A stretch of DNA of 64,000 bases from Salinispora mooreana (GCF_000379065.1 NZ_KB900614.1:2285149-2349148), one strand, 5' to 3'; counted from the stretch's first letter, positions 1 to 10,736 are shown. Numbers and translations are program-made. The notes: generated by a model not told the origin, from the sequence alone.

Positions 1-3000
1 GGTGAGGTTGGTGGGGGATGAGCCGCCGGTGCGGGAGGCGCAGACCGTGCCGGCGAAGGTGTAGTAGCGGGTGCCGGTGTTCGTGCCGCCTTCGCGGCGG
101 ATTTCTTGGCCGGGGAGGTAGAGGGTGGTGCCGGTGGCATCGCGGCGGATGAGGCGGGTGCCGTTGGTGTCGTAGATGTTGGTTTCGATGGTCTGGTCGT
201 CGGTGCTGACGGTGGCGAGTTTGCCTTCGGGGTTCCAGGTCAGGGTTTGGCTGTCGACGCGGGTGGCGCAGTCGTTGCCGGTGGTGGTGGTGTCGGATGG
301 TCGGCAGGTGGTGTTACCGGTGGCGTCGTAGTCATAGGTGTTGACAACTGGTTCGTTGTCGGGTGTTTGGGTGGTCATGGCGGTGACGGCGTGGGGACGC
401 GTCACGCCTGGTCCGCCGGTGGGGACGCTGTAGGTGCGGGTGGTGTCTCCGCTGGTGGTGTGGCTGGTTTCGGTCAGTCGGGAGGCGGTGCTGTCAAACG
501 TCCAGTCCTGCCAGTAGGGTGCTGGGCCGCCGAGGTTGGCCGTAGCGGGTTCGGTGTCGCAGGTCACCCCGGCCTTGGGGGTCCAGGCGGTGGTGAGTTG
601 GCGGAGTTGGTCGTAGCGGAAGCACTGGGTGTCGGCTTGGCCGTGTTCTGGTGCTTCGGCGATGGAGGTGATGTTGCCAGCGGGGTCGTAGGTGTAGTTG
701 CGGTCGGAGATGGTGCCGGGGGTAGTTTCCCGTTCGATGGTGGTACGGGTGACACGGCGGGTGGCTTCGTCGCGGTAGACGACGTCTTGGGTGTAGATAC
801 CCGCTGGCGGCTTATAGATAGAGCCGTTGCGTTCGCCGTACGCGGTGTAGCTGGCGGTGGCGAGGGTGCCGGAGAAGCCGGTGAGGCTGGTGTCGAACCT
901 GATGGGCAATCCGGTGGTGGCGTCGTAGTCGGTGGTGACCTTCTCAGCGACCAGCCCACCGCCGCCGGCGGGGTAGGACATGCTGGTGGTCTCGCCGGTG
1001 GCTTCCGAGTAGCCGTAGACGTAGAGGTACGTGCCGTTGAGGCCGGTTTCGCTGGGCGGGATGACGTAGTTGACGCCCTTGGGTTGGTAGCGGCCGTCGA
1101 AGCTACGGACCTGCCACCGGTAGGCGTTGCTACTGCCGGCGGGTTCGTAGCGGATCGCCTGCGTGAGCTGTCCCTTGAACCCGCCTTGTCCGGTGTAGAG
1201 CCGGTCGTGACTCCACTGCGCACGCAACGGTCCGGTGGCGGAGTCGTCACGCAGCTCCTTCTTACGCCCGAGGCTGTCGTAGCCGTACCAGAGGGTTTCG
1301 CCCCGGGCGTCGGTGGTGGTGACCAGTTCGTCGGCGTCGTTGAAGGTGCTGGTCGTGACGCCCTTGTCCGGGTCGGTCGTGCGCCACTGGCGTCCCTTGG
1401 CGTCGTACTCGTTGGTCCACTCGTTGCCGGCGGGGTCGATGGTGGTGACCTGCTGGCCCTTACGGTTGAACACATACTCGGTCTGCCGGTACGCGCCATT
1501 GACGCCGTTTGGGGTGGTGTGCTGACGCAGCTTGACGACGCGACCGTGGGCATCGGTGACGGTGGTGGTGGGCGTGCCGCCCGGTGGTGGTGTCACCGTG
1601 GTGAGGTCGCCCTCGTGGGTGGTCACGGTGCGCCATTTCTCGACGAGGTTGGTGACCCCGTCGCCGGCGAGGAAGATCTCGTTCGTAGGTCGAGATGCCC
1701 GGTCGAAGATGGTCTTCGACACCGCGGGCACCGACCACTCGGGTTCCCACCACAGCGTTCCCGAGGGTGCGCCGGGTTCGGCGTGAGCGCCGTAGGTGAC
1801 CGCGGCACGGTCGAGGCTGTCGTAAATGGTGTCGGCGACTACCCGGGCACCGGAGCCGTCCATCGCCAAGCTTTGAGTCTGCCGCGGGCGCAGCAGCCCG
1901 TCGAGGATCTGGTACGAGGTGAGGTAGTTCGCGTCCGCGTTGAGTACCTGGCTGGTCACGTAGGGGTAGGCGTCACGGTCGGTAGCAAAGTGGTAGGTGT
2001 ACTGCGCAGATGGCTTGGTCGGATGCCTGTCTCTCGGCCAACCCAGCTCCCATACCTTGCTGACGCGACCAAGCGCGTCGTACTCCACCTCGGCGCTCAC
2101 CCGATTGTTGATGTCGGTGGCCTTGGTGGTGGAGCCCCAGTAGGGATTCGCCTCCACTGAGGAAGTCCAGTTCAACGGTCCGGTGGTTGTCACCTTCGTG
2201 ACCGGGCCACCCACGGCTGGTGTGTACGCCGCCGTGGTGGTGTTGCCCCTGATGTCAGTAGTGGTCACCTCTCGGCCCGCCGAGTCATGGGTCACCTCCG
2301 CCACCTTCTGCCAGACCGTGCCCGTGCCCGACTGCCAGTCCTTGAGCTGCTCGGTCTTGGTCACCGACCCATAGATCGGAGCGGTGTCGACGCTGCTGGC
2401 ACCGTCGTAGTAGGTCCGCGCGTCAGAGATCACATCATCGGCGGAGGTGGGGGTCTCGCCGCAGGCCAGGGCAGTAGTGGTGGTCTGCCTCACCGTTCGG
2501 GTCAGGTTTTTGGTGGTGTTGCGGTTATAGGCGTAGGTGATGCACTTCTCGTCACCAGTATCAGCGACATCACCGTCGTCCTGCGACCAGTTCACCGTGC
2601 CGTAGCGGTGGTCGAGGTTCTTGGTGCCACGCGAGGTGCGCCAGCCGCGATCGCCATTCACACCTAGGGCAGTCGCCGTATAGGTCGTCTGCGTGTCCAC
2701 GAACCGGGCCTCGACCGTGTCACCGTTGATCGTCCGACTGGCAGTCGGGTTCGACCGCCACGGCACGTTCACCGTCTTTGACACGGGTTTGGTCTCGACC
2801 CCGTTGTAAACAACCTGCTCGCGCACCTGGCCGGCGAACTGGTCCTCGTCGTAGACCGTCTCCGAGCCCAGCGACGCCGGGACGGTCACCGTACGCGTGC
2901 CGCCGGAGGGACTGGCCTTGTCGCCGTGCATACCCCGCAGGAAAGTCGTCACCGTCAGGGTCTGGTTCGTCGAGTCATCACCAACACGGGTCTTGACCTG

Positions 3001-5442
3001 GCGGTATCCCCGCCACTGGGACCACGTCTTCCGCTCCGGCCTGGTCAGACCGTCGTCGTCAGCGTAGTGCCACGCGGGCGCGCCCACGTACTCATACCAG
3101 GTGTGCTTTGACGGCGCCTGGTGCCCGTCAGCGAGCTGCACATCGTCTTCGACAACGTGCTCTACCCGATGCTTGTGCCACCACTCGGTCACCAACCGCT
3201 CACCAGTATGGTCGGTCGGGTCCGGCACCTTAACGGGGTAGCACCGCTTCGTGTTCGTGTGCGGATCCAGATCCTCGACGATCGCCTCGGTGCACTCCGG
3301 CAGCGCGTAGTCCACCTTGATTCGCGCCCCGGTCTCCGTCACGATGCTGGAAATCCGCAGCCAGTTGTCTGTCGTACCGTGCTCGGTTAGGACCCGGTTT
3401 GGCAGCGACACCGCCTCGAACGTCACCGGCGGCATGGTGACGGTGCCCCCGACGTGCCCCGCGTGGTCGATCTTGTCCAACCACAAACCCGTGTGCGTGG
3501 AATCCGCCGTCGCCGCGAACGTGTGCGACAGCGTCCACGACTCCACGTCCTGCCACGCCGGCGTGGTCTTGGTGGTGTCCCACACCCGGGTAGTGACCTT
3601 CTCCAACCGCTTCGTGGTCCAGAACGTCGGCGAGTACTGCCGCGGGCACGACGTCGCTGACGCCTTGCACTCCTGATCCCACGGGGTGTCCTTCCACGAC
3701 TCCTCAACCGGGTCGGCCTCCGTGCCGCAGTTTGAGAAGCACCGCATTCCCGTGTCGAACACCACCTGCGCATACGGTGTGACGTTCCGTTCGGTCACCC
3801 CGTGCACAGCCTGGTTCCGGTCATAGGTGCCGTAGTCGATCCGCCTCAGGTAGCCCGCCCGGTCGTAGGACACATCATCGGAATCGGTGTCATTCCGGGC
3901 GTACTTGTTCGTCTCCTTGCCATACCACAGCGACATCGTGTTGCCACGCACGTCGACCACGTAGTCGACCTGCCACCGCCACGCCTGCGCACAGTCCGAA
4001 TCCGTAAAAGCCGACCGATGGCACGGCTCACCGGAGTGGTTACCGAACACCGGCACCGTCAACGTCGAGTTCGTCTTCGCCGTCTGTCCCGGCAGCGAAT
4101 GCAATCCGAAGAAGTACTGCGTACCGTCAGTGGTCGTGACCTTCCAATGCTCACCGTTGTTGTCACCGTTACTCGACGCGCCCGTCAAACGCTCGATCTT
4201 CGAGCCATCCTCGGACCGAGGGTGCCAGCCCTTCCCCGCCTCGAACACCAACTCCGTGCTCTGACCGTTCAGGTTCATGATGGCGTTGTCCGTCCGCCAA
4301 CACTGGTCCCCGCTGTCCTCGGTGTTGTTCGCCCCGTTCTTCATGTCCTCCGCGCACGGCACATACCGACGCTCGATGTATCCCGGCGAGTAGTCGAACC
4401 CCTCCCCGATCCAGGACGGCTGGTTGTTCGTCACCTCCGACCGGCCATCCACCGCCGCCGACGAATACGCGAAGTTGATTGACGGATCAGGACCAACCGC
4501 GGTGGGCGTACGCAGCGGGTAGTTCCACGAAAACCCACCAGTGGATCCGCCGGCCGACCAGTTCGACGACGGCGCCAAGGTGGTTGCACTGAAATCGCCG
4601 TCGCGACCCGAACCCTCCGCGGCCAACGCCACGAACGACACTGCCTCCGAGCCGACAACGTCACCGCCCAACATCCGTCGCGTCAGCGGTGTCAGCCCGT
4701 CCCCGTCGACGGCCACGGTCACCTCCGCCGTCACCACCCCGTCACCGACATCGTTCGTGGTGGGCAGCGGCACCGACCGACAACCCGCCGATTCCGGCAT
4801 CGACAATGCACACGCCGGCACCTGCCACAACCGCAACCGCGACGCCCACGACCCACCAACCGCATGCCGGAACGCGCCGTAGTCCACCGACAGCCGCACC
4901 GGCCCGGAAGCAGCCCCCGCCGGCGCGGTCACCTCCATCACCACACCGTCACGCCACGCCGGCGCCAACGCCCGACGATCCACCACCCGCACATCCACAC
5001 TGCTGACCCGCGCCCCAGCGGCACCAGACCCACGCGCCACCCACACCGGCAGCTTTCCCGCTCGAACCCCCCGACCGGCAGCTGCCGAAACACCAGCGCT
5101 GCGACCGGCCACCGTGTTCTCGCCGACATCAACGCGCGCAGAGACCGCATCCGGCCATACCGGCGCCGCCGCCGGCGAGTCCTGTACCCGCTTCTGCGCC
5201 CACGCCCGGCCTCTGACCGGGCCACCATCAGCGTCCAACTTCTCCAACTGTGGCCGCGCCGGCTCCCGGCGCTCCGCGACCGCCTCCGACGCCGGGACAC
5301 CCACCAGGGACGCCATCAACGACACCACCGTCAACCCCACAACCCACCACCGTGCACCACCTGCCCACCCACGGTGTCGCCCTGCCCACCCACGGTGTCG
5401 CCGTAGCCGCCCCACCCCACGGGCATCCCGACCAGACAACAT
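1..5442 (-). CDS. Secreted RHS/YD-repeat protein, 3' end outside window
   Basis: An uninterrupted minus-strand frame of 1814 codons starts at ATG 5442 behind a strong Shine-Dalgarno (GGAGAGGAG) and runs off the left edge. The N-terminus has an Arg-rich region followed by a hydrophobic stretch (about residues 33-50, WWVVGLTVVSLMASLVG) and a likely signal peptidase site after PASEA, so the product is probably exported. From about residue 1100 the sequence is dense in YD-type repeats (YDALGRV, YDSLGRK, YDPAGNITS, LPGQEIRR), the hallmark of RHS and polymorphic-toxin shells that form a large beta-cage. The RHS core and any C-terminal toxin or immunity gene would lie beyond base 1. The upstream same-strand LamG gene is a likely partner. 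Family assignment is firm; a toxin role is inference. Confidence 0.9.
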   Translation of the reverse strand, partial: MLSGRDARGVGRLRRHRGWAGRHRGWAGGARWWVVGLTVVSLMASLVGVPASEAVAERREPARPQLEKLDADGGPVRGRAWAQKRVQDSPAAAPVWPDAVSARVDVGENTVAGRSAGVSAAAGRGVRAGKLPVWVARGSGAAGARVSSVDVRVVDRRALAPAWRDGVVMEVTAPAGAASGPVRLSVDYGAFRHAVGGSWASRLRLWQVPACALSMPESAGCRSVPLPTTNDVGDGVVTAEVTVAVDGDGLTPLTRRMLGGDVVGSEAVSFVALAAEGSGRDGDFSATTLAPSSNWSAGGSTGGFSWNYPLRTPTAVGPDPSINFAYSSAAVDGRSEVTNNQPSWIGEGFDYSPGYIERRYVPCAEDMKNGANNTEDSGDQCWRTDNAIMNLNGQSTELVFEAGKGWHPRSEDGSKIERLTGASSNGDNNGEHWKVTTTDGTQYFFGLHSLPGQTAKTNSTLTVPVFGNHSGEPCHRSAFTDSDCAQAWRWQVDYVVDVRGNTMSLWYGKETNKYARNDTDSDDVSYDRAGYLRRIDYGTYDRNQAVHGVTERNVTPYAQVVFDTGMRCFSNCGTEADPVEESWKDTPWDQECKASATSCPRQYSPTFWTTKRLEKVTTRVWDTTKTTPAWQDVESWTLSHTFAATADSTHTGLWLDKIDHAGHVGGTVTMPPVTFEAVSLPNRVLTEHGTTDNWLRISSIVTETGARIKVDYALPECTEAIVEDLDPHTNTKRCYPVKVPDPTDHTGERLVTEWWHKHRVEHVVEDDVQLADGHQAPSKHTWYEYVGAPAWHYADDDGLTRPERKTWSQWRGYRQVKTRVGDDSTNQTLTVTTFLRGMHGDKASPSGGTRTVTVPASLGSETVYDEDQFAGQVREQVVYNGVETKPVSKTVNVPWRSNPTASRTINGDTVEARFVDTQTTYTATALGVNGDRGWRTSRGTKNLDHRYGTVNWSQDDGDVADTGDEKCITYAYNRNTTKNLTRTVRQTTTTALACGETPTSADDVISDARTYYDGASSVDTAPIYGSVTKTEQLKDWQSGTGTVWQKVAEVTHDSAGREVTTTDIRGNTTTAAYTPAVGGPVTKVTTTGPLNWTSSVEANPYWGSTTKATDINNRVSAEVEYDALGRVSKVWELGWPRDRHPTKPSAQYTYHFATDRDAYPYVTSQVLNADANYLTSYQILDGLLRPRQTQSLAMDGSGARVVADTIYDSLDRAAVTYGAHAEPGAPSGTLWWEPEWSVPAVSKTIFDRASRPTNEIFLAGDGVTNLVEKWRTVTTHEGDLTTVTPPPGGTPTTTVTDAHGRVVKLRQHTTPNGVNGAYRQTEYVFNRKGQQVTTIDPAGNEWTNEYDAKGRQWRTTDPDKGVTTSTFNDADELVTTTDARGETLWYGYDSLGRKKELRDDSATGPLRAQWSHDRLYTGQGGFKGQLTQAIRYEPAGSSNAYRWQVRSFDGRYQPKGVNYVIPPSETGLNGTYLYVYGYSEATGETTSMSYPAGGGGLVAEKVTTDYDATTGLPIRFDTSLTGFSGTLATASYTAYGERNGSIYKPPAGIYTQDVVYRDEATRRVTRTTIERETTPGTISDRNYTYDPAGNITSIAEAPEHGQADTQCFRYDQLRQLTTAWTPKAGVTCDTEPATANLGGPAPYWQDWTFDSTASRLTETSHTTSGDTTRTYSVPTGGPGVTRPHAVTAMTTQTPDNEPVVNTYDYDATGNTTCRPSDTTTTGNDCATRVDSQTLTWNPEGKLATVSTDDQTIETNIYDTNGTRLIRRDATGTTLYLPGQEIRREGGTNTGTRYYTFAGTVCASRTGGSSPTNLT
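5361..5402 (-). repeat. 21-bp perfect tandem duplication in the RHS signal region
   Basis: Two adjacent identical 21-bp units (5361-5381 and 5382-5402) lie within the first 30 codons of the RHS gene. They add an in-frame seven-residue repeat (RHRGWAG) to the basic n-region of the signal peptide. Confidence 0.9.
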
Positions 5443-5570
5443 CTGCTCCTCTCCACAGAACGATCACGCAAAGCCGAGAACGTCGGACGCTGACGAATTC
5501 CTTGGAAGGCGAGGGACAACGGTTCCGCCAGCCGGGCCGAACCGTCATCCCACAACCCGTGAAACCGCTG

Positions 5571-8500
5571 CTAACCCGGGGCAACCTGCGACTCGTACAA
5601 CATCGATACCGCGGCATCCGTCAAGGCACCCTGGAACACCGCCACATCATCGATGCCACCGTTCCACTGATCCGTGATCTCGTCGTTCCACAGGGTCCGC
5701 CCCACCAGCAGTGGACCCGACGATGCCATCGGGGTAAACGAAAGATCTTTCGAGTCGTGCAGCTCACCATTGACATACAGACGAATCTGCTTTTGCTCCG
5801 CGTCGTACAAACCGACCAGATGAGTCCACACACCTGCCTCGGCCGGTGACGACGACCTAAGGCTCTCGAGAGAGGTAGTCAGGGAGTCCTCATCAGTGAC
5901 AACGAACATCCACTTACCGATTTCGGAGTGATACTTCAACCAGCCACCGCTCTGATGAGCCCCCCGCTGGGACACCGCCGTCTGGTTCACGTCAAGCCGG
6001 TCGAGTGTCACCCAGGCCGACATCGTGAACGACTGATCAGTCCGCAGAACAGGCTCGTCCTGCCACTGCGTGAACTCGAGGCCATCGTCGTCAGGCGGCG
6101 TCGTACCCGACTTCAGCGCACTACGGCCGTACTCGACCGTCGACTCGGCGAATCCTTCCTCCGGAAAGTACTCATCGTCCAACCACAACCCAGCCCCGGA
6201 CTGACCCGTCCCGATAGCCGAGCCCCGCGTCAACGCCAACCACCGACCCCACTCCTGTGTCGTGTCAGCGGCAGCCTCGCAGGTGTCCTTCAAATCCCCC
6301 ATATAGCAGGGCACAGCCGCCTCGAAGTTCCAGTCGCCGACCCGGACAGGGGTCATGATCCCCGGCTCGTTGAACCCACCCGACATCGGGTCCGACGCCA
6401 ACTGACCAGTGAAGTCATGCGGCACGAGCACCCGATCGAACACCTGAACATCCGCGATATGACCGGGCCAGGGGATAAAAGAGCTTTGCGTTCTGATGTC
6501 CGTGCCGATCACGATCTGACTAAAGCTGGCCCACTCCTGTGACACCGCCGCCGACGCGGTATCCGCCAGCTCCCCATTCACATACAAGGAAGTCGATTTA
6601 TTAACTGCGTCGTACACACCCGCCAGATGCGTCCACACACCCATCGCCACCGGAGTATCGGACACCACCAACCCGGTCTCACTCGAACCCGCCGTGTTAT
6701 CCGGGTGCATCCACATACCCCACTTGCCGAGACCAGCACGGAATCCCAGATTGAAGCTACTGTTCTGGCTGTAGTCCTGAGAAACCGCACGCCGGTCCTC
6801 GGTCGGTAGCGGATCCCCAGCCTCCCCCAATCTCACCCATGCCCCCACCGCGAACGACAATCCCGGATCAATCACTGAATCAAACGTGAAAAGACTTCCG
6901 ATCATGGCATTGTCGAAGTCAGCCGTCTGACCACCGATCAATCGGACGTCATCGGCCCAACCAACATCGATCGCATGCAGATCGTTATCGCCAGCCAGTT
7001 CGGGTTGCTGATCAGCCAACGCCGCCGCCTCATCAACCCCTGGATACTGCTCAAGAGCCCACCTCGCCACCGGCGGCGCCGGCCGCGGCGCCGTGAACGT
7101 CGCGGATCCGACATTGCCCAGGTTCCCCGTCGCGTCGATCCCACGAACCCAGACGGTATTCTGACCAAAACTCGGCACAGTCATATTCACCGTCGCCGAC
7201 TTCGTACCACTGCCCGTCGCCGCGACCGTTGACGTCGGCGGGTTGGACCACCCGTAGCGGAACGTGGTGACGTCCGCAGTGGTCGTCGTGAACGTGAACG
7301 ACACACTCTGACCCGGCCCAGCGACACCATCCGGAGTCACCGTCGGGGCCGGCGGCACCGTCGTATCCGCGGCGAACTGACACCACCCCGACCACGGACC
7401 GGTCAACGAATACGGCGCCCTATCAGTACCCTTGGCCCGAAACGCATACGTCGACCCCTTGACGATCGACACCGCCGAACTCGTCGCCCGACTGTTCGGA
7501 GTGATCCCCGTCCGAGCCGGCGGCGGACTCTTCCGACCCGGGTAGCTGTCCGTCACAGAGCCGATGCCACCACTCGGCACCTCGATCCACTCGAACCTAC
7601 CCGTCAACGAATCACCACTATCCGCGTCCGGGAACACCGCGGACAACGTCGGCGCCAACGTCCCGACCGTCAACACACCCGAACTACAGGCCACACCCGC
7701 AACCTGCAAACTATGCGGCGCGCCCGGCTTGGTGTCGTAATCCACCACGAGCTTCGCCTTGTCCGGGAAGAACTTCTTCCACCGATCCTGCACCGACTCC
7801 CCGGACCCGTCGGAGGCCCGAGCAGTAAACCCCATAGTGACCGTGTTCCAGTTGCCAGTCGCCGCGTTCCCTACCAACTGGGTAACCGACGAACCCGTAA
7901 AGTTCATGGTCATATCCGGCTGAATCTTCCCGCAGCCACCCGCCTCGTTCGCGTTACCCGAGGCAGCAGCCGCGAAGGACCTCAAGCCCATCGCCGACCA
8001 CGTCGCCTTAGGCGTCGAATTGATGGAATAGCTCAAGTACATCGACGCGACTGTGGGACCGCACGACCACGAATGATCCAGCAGCATCGACACGTACGCC
8101 GACTCCACATGCTTACCCTTGAGCGACACACCATTAGCGGTCATCGGAAACGTAAAGAACGACCGGAACAACGCGCCCGTGGCAGGATTCTTTCCCACCC
8201 GTGCCACACTCGTGTCGGAATTCGACGATCCGTTGTTGGTCGCGTACGCCCACTTGTTCTTGTACACCGACCACGCTGGATCGACGAATAGCGGATACAC
8301 CGCCTCCGGCTCGTCAAGGAGCCCCGCGTCCGGACGCAGCACCAAATCGTCGCCAGACACCTCCACACCAACGTCAGCCACCCGCGCCGCCTCGCCCGCC
8401 GACACCGCGGAAGACTCCACACCAGCCGCCGACGCCACAGTCAGCTCCGAGTTCTCTGCCGACAGACCCTGGTCACGGAACGCACCACCCGAGGCCATGT

Positions 8501-9269
8501 CAACCCGCGAGTCCCACATCACCGCCCGCTCGGTGGACGCCACAGTTTTCCCACCAACTCGAGCCTGTAGCGAACCATTCGGGCCCGACAACACCTCCGC
8601 ATCACCGCCAGTCCTGAACCGCACCTCCCGTACGGCCGGGTTCCTCGCCGCTGTCGGCGTCTTCACCACCAGAACGTGGGTGAACCCCGTCCAGGTCGCC
8701 CGCACCACTAGATCCACATCCGGCAACACGTTCGGGTACGTGACCGAATCGCCCGACACGGTTGGAGCCGGCAACGCCTCCGGCCACGACAACTCGACCG
8801 TCCCGCCCCCACGGGTCAACGTCACCATCGGACCGTCACCACCACCGGAGAACGCCACATCAGCCACCGACACCGCCGGCCGCCACAACCCGTCCCCACC
8901 ATGAACCAACCGCAAGTCCACATCAGCCCATTCACCAGCCCGACGCGCCCGCTGCGGAACCACCGACGACGAGAACCGCAACCGGCCATCCGGCAACGCG
9001 GTCACCTCGGAAAACTCCGTACGAGACGCATCCACTACCACCGGCTGATCACACGAGGCCGCCACCGCCCTCGCCTGCGCCTCACCCTCAGCGACAGCCA
9101 CACACGCCGCGGCTGCCACGTCAAGCACCGGCGGAACAACGACAACCGTCCCGACCGCCACCACGAACGCCACCACAGCCATCAGCACGCGACGACCACG
9201 ACCGCCCACGTCACCCCACCCGCCCTCGATCAACAATTCCGCAGCCGCGACCCTAAGCACTCGTCCCAC
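5571..9269 (-). CDS. Secreted multidomain protein with two LamG domains
   Basis: A 1232-codon frame from GTG 9269; an internal GTG at about 9209, behind a G-rich stretch, may be the real start. A hydrophobic segment (about residues 29-55, VLMAVVAFVVAVGTVVVV) is a signal peptide or anchor. Then come a beta-rich region seen in actinobacterial surface proteins (FVDPAWSVYKNKWAYA), an Ig/fibronectin-like segment (about residues 640-740, PPAPTVTP to ATFTAPRP), and two concanavalin-like LamG modules (about 780-960 and 1070-1230), each with a GVWTHLxGxYDA motif and an LYVNGEL strand. LamG folds usually bind glycans or proteins. It lies 128 bp upstream of the RHS gene on the same strand, a common pairing in Micromonosporaceae. 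The exact ligand is unknown. Confidence 0.85.
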   Translation of the reverse strand: MGRVLRVAAAELLIEGGWGDVGGRGRRVLMAVVAFVVAVGTVVVVPPVLDVAAAACVAVAEGEAQARAVAASCDQPVVVDASRTEFSEVTALPDGRLRFSSSVVPQRARRAGEWADVDLRLVHGGDGLWRPAVSVADVAFSGGGDGPMVTLTRGGGTVELSWPEALPAPTVSGDSVTYPNVLPDVDLVVRATWTGFTHVLVVKTPTAARNPAVREVRFRTGGDAEVLSGPNGSLQARVGGKTVASTERAVMWDSRVDMASGGAFRDQGLSAENSELTVASAAGVESSAVSAGEAARVADVGVEVSGDDLVLRPDAGLLDEPEAVYPLFVDPAWSVYKNKWAYATNNGSSNSDTSVARVGKNPATGALFRSFFTFPMTANGVSLKGKHVESAYVSMLLDHSWSCGPTVASMYLSYSINSTPKATWSAMGLRSFAAAASGNANEAGGCGKIQPDMTMNFTGSSVTQLVGNAATGNWNTVTMGFTARASDGSGESVQDRWKKFFPDKAKLVVDYDTKPGAPHSLQVAGVACSSGVLTVGTLAPTLSAVFPDADSGDSLTGRFEWIEVPSGGIGSVTDSYPGRKSPPPARTGITPNSRATSSAVSIVKGSTYAFRAKGTDRAPYSLTGPWSGWCQFAADTTVPPAPTVTPDGVAGPGQSVSFTFTTTTADVTTFRYGWSNPPTSTVAATGSGTKSATVNMTVPSFGQNTVWVRGIDATGNLGNVGSATFTAPRPAPPVARWALEQYPGVDEAAALADQQPELAGDNDLHAIDVGWADDVRLIGGQTADFDNAMIGSLFTFDSVIDPGLSFAVGAWVRLGEAGDPLPTEDRRAVSQDYSQNSSFNLGFRAGLGKWGMWMHPDNTAGSSETGLVVSDTPVAMGVWTHLAGVYDAVNKSTSLYVNGELADTASAAVSQEWASFSQIVIGTDIRTQSSFIPWPGHIADVQVFDRVLVPHDFTGQLASDPMSGGFNEPGIMTPVRVGDWNFEAAVPCYMGDLKDTCEAAADTTQEWGRWLALTRGSAIGTGQSGAGLWLDDEYFPEEGFAESTVEYGRSALKSGTTPPDDDGLEFTQWQDEPVLRTDQSFTMSAWVTLDRLDVNQTAVSQRGAHQSGGWLKYHSEIGKWMFVVTDEDSLTTSLESLRSSSPAEAGVWTHLVGLYDAEQKQIRLYVNGELHDSKDLSFTPMASSGPLLVGRTLWNDEITDQWNGGIDDVAVFQGALTDAAVSMLYESQVAPG

Positions 9270-9661
9270 AACCCGCAGCCCGCCCGCACCACCGCACCCG
9301 GCTGGAATCCATATAGGAGCCGACCAAGGTCTGCAGACTGTCTACTATGCACTCAGTCCGGCCTGTACAAACACGCCGAACGGCAATCAACGAAGTCACT
9401 CCGCCACGCGACTGTGACCTGCAACACACCGAATTCTCATAGGAGAACCCAGAAAGGATTAAAAACACCAAACATATGTCATTGGTATTTCAACTATAAA
9501 TTTTGAATGATTGCACTTTCATCACAGCAAACGTCGAGAACACACGCCACTTTCTGCAAACCAACGTCATGAGTAGCTACCCGTCGCGGGGAAGTCGACC
9601 GGGCCACAGTCGGCGTACCCGCTGGCGGCCGGTCGCGGTGCCGGGTGGCAGCATTGTCGGG
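9270..9661. other. Intergenic region between divergent LamG and glycosylase genes
   Basis: About 390 bp with no convincing gene. It contains an AT-rich patch (about 9465-9510), unusual in this GC-rich window and a plausible promoter zone for the minus-strand surface-protein genes. An upstream in-frame extension of the glycosylase (ATG at 9503 or 9569) is possible but lacks a ribosome site. A CAGCAT hexamer seven bases before GTG 9662 looks like a leaderless -10 element. Confidence 0.4.
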
Positions 9662-10582
9662 GTGTCCGGGACCGAACCCACCGCCCGCCGGTTGCTGCAC
9701 CCGCCGGCCGGATACCAGCTGGCCGCGTCGGTCCGGCCCCTCACCTTCAGCCCGTACGACCCCTGCGCCCGAATTGCCGCCGGGACGCTCTGGTGGGCCA
9801 CCCGGACCCCGGACGGACCCGCCACCCTCGCCCTACGCCCCGACGCCGGCAACCTGGTCGCCGAGGGGTACGGCCCCGGCGCCGACTGGGTGGTGCACCA
9901 GGCCGACGCCCTCGCCGGCCTCCGGGACGACCTGACCGGCTTCGCCGAACTGGCCGCCGCGCACCCGGTGGTGGCCGACCTGGCCGCCCGACACCGGGGG
10001 CTGCGGCTGCCGACCAGCGGCCAGGTCTTCCCCCGGGTGTTCCGGGCCATCCTCGAACAGCGGGTGACCGGCAAGGAGGCGTACCGGGCGTACGCCGCCA
10101 CCGTCCGCCACTTCCGGGCGGCGGCCCCCGGGCCGATGCAGCCGCTGCTGTTGCCGCCGGAGCCGGCGGCGGTGGCGGCCACCCCGTACTGGGCCTTCCA
10201 CCCCCTCGGGATCGAACAGCAGCGCGCCGACACGCTACGCCGGGCCGCCGCGGTGGCCGACCGGCTGGAGCGGTGCGCCGACTCGGCCGAGGCCACCCGC
10301 CGGCTCACCGCCGTCCCGGGGATCGGCCCGTGGACCGCGGCCGAGGTGGTCCGCGTCACGTACGGCGATCCGGACGCGGTGAGCGTCGGCGACTACCACA
10401 TACCGAACACGGTGGCCTGGGCCCTCGCCGGTGAGGCGCGTGGCGACGACGCCCGGATGCTGGCCCTGCTCGAACCGTTCCGAGGCCACCGGGGTCGGGT
10501 CTGCGTCCTGCTGGCGGCGGCCGGCATCACGGCTCCGAAGTTCGGCCCGCGGGCGCCGCTTCGCTCGTTCGCGCGGTTCTAG
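9662..10582 (+). CDS. AlkA-like DNA-3-methyladenine glycosylase (HhH-GPD)
   Basis: A 306-residue protein if GTG 9662 is used; upstream in-frame ATGs at 9503 and 9569 are alternatives. The C-terminal half carries the helix-hairpin-helix motif (LTAVPGIGPWTAAEVV) followed by VSVGDYHIPN, whose Asp matches the catalytic residue of HhH-GPD base-excision glycosylases. The N-terminal part (LTFSPYDPCARIA) resembles the AlkA N-domain. The enzyme would remove alkylated bases such as 3-methyladenine by cleaving the N-glycosidic bond, leaving an abasic site. It is transcribed alone; a GNAT gene follows after about 150 bp. The nearby DNA ligase and LigD-type polymerase give a DNA-repair flavour to the neighbourhood. 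Family call is solid, start less so. Confidence 0.82.
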   Translation: MSGTEPTARRLLHPPAGYQLAASVRPLTFSPYDPCARIAAGTLWWATRTPDGPATLALRPDAGNLVAEGYGPGADWVVHQADALAGLRDDLTGFAELAAAHPVVADLAARHRGLRLPTSGQVFPRVFRAILEQRVTGKEAYRAYAATVRHFRAAAPGPMQPLLLPPEPAAVAATPYWAFHPLGIEQQRADTLRRAAAVADRLERCADSAEATRRLTAVPGIGPWTAAEVVRVTYGDPDAVSVGDYHIPNTVAWALAGEARGDDARMLALLEPFRGHRGRVCVLLAAAGITAPKFGPRAPLRSFARF

Positions 10583-10736
10583 CCGTCTCGTCGACGTGCG
10601 GCGGCGGCGGGCCCGAGCCGGCACGACACCACCACTCACGGAATCTACCAGCAACGATATTCACCAGCTCCGGTAGCTTACTGTCGCCAAGGGACTCGGG
10701 CACCGCACGGTCGCGGCGCTGTGGTTGGCTGGGCCG

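Noticed and set aside
106..2160. 684-codon plus-strand open frame
   Set aside because: It is antisense to the RHS gene, Gly/Val-rich with no domain, and an artefact of high GC at third codon positions.
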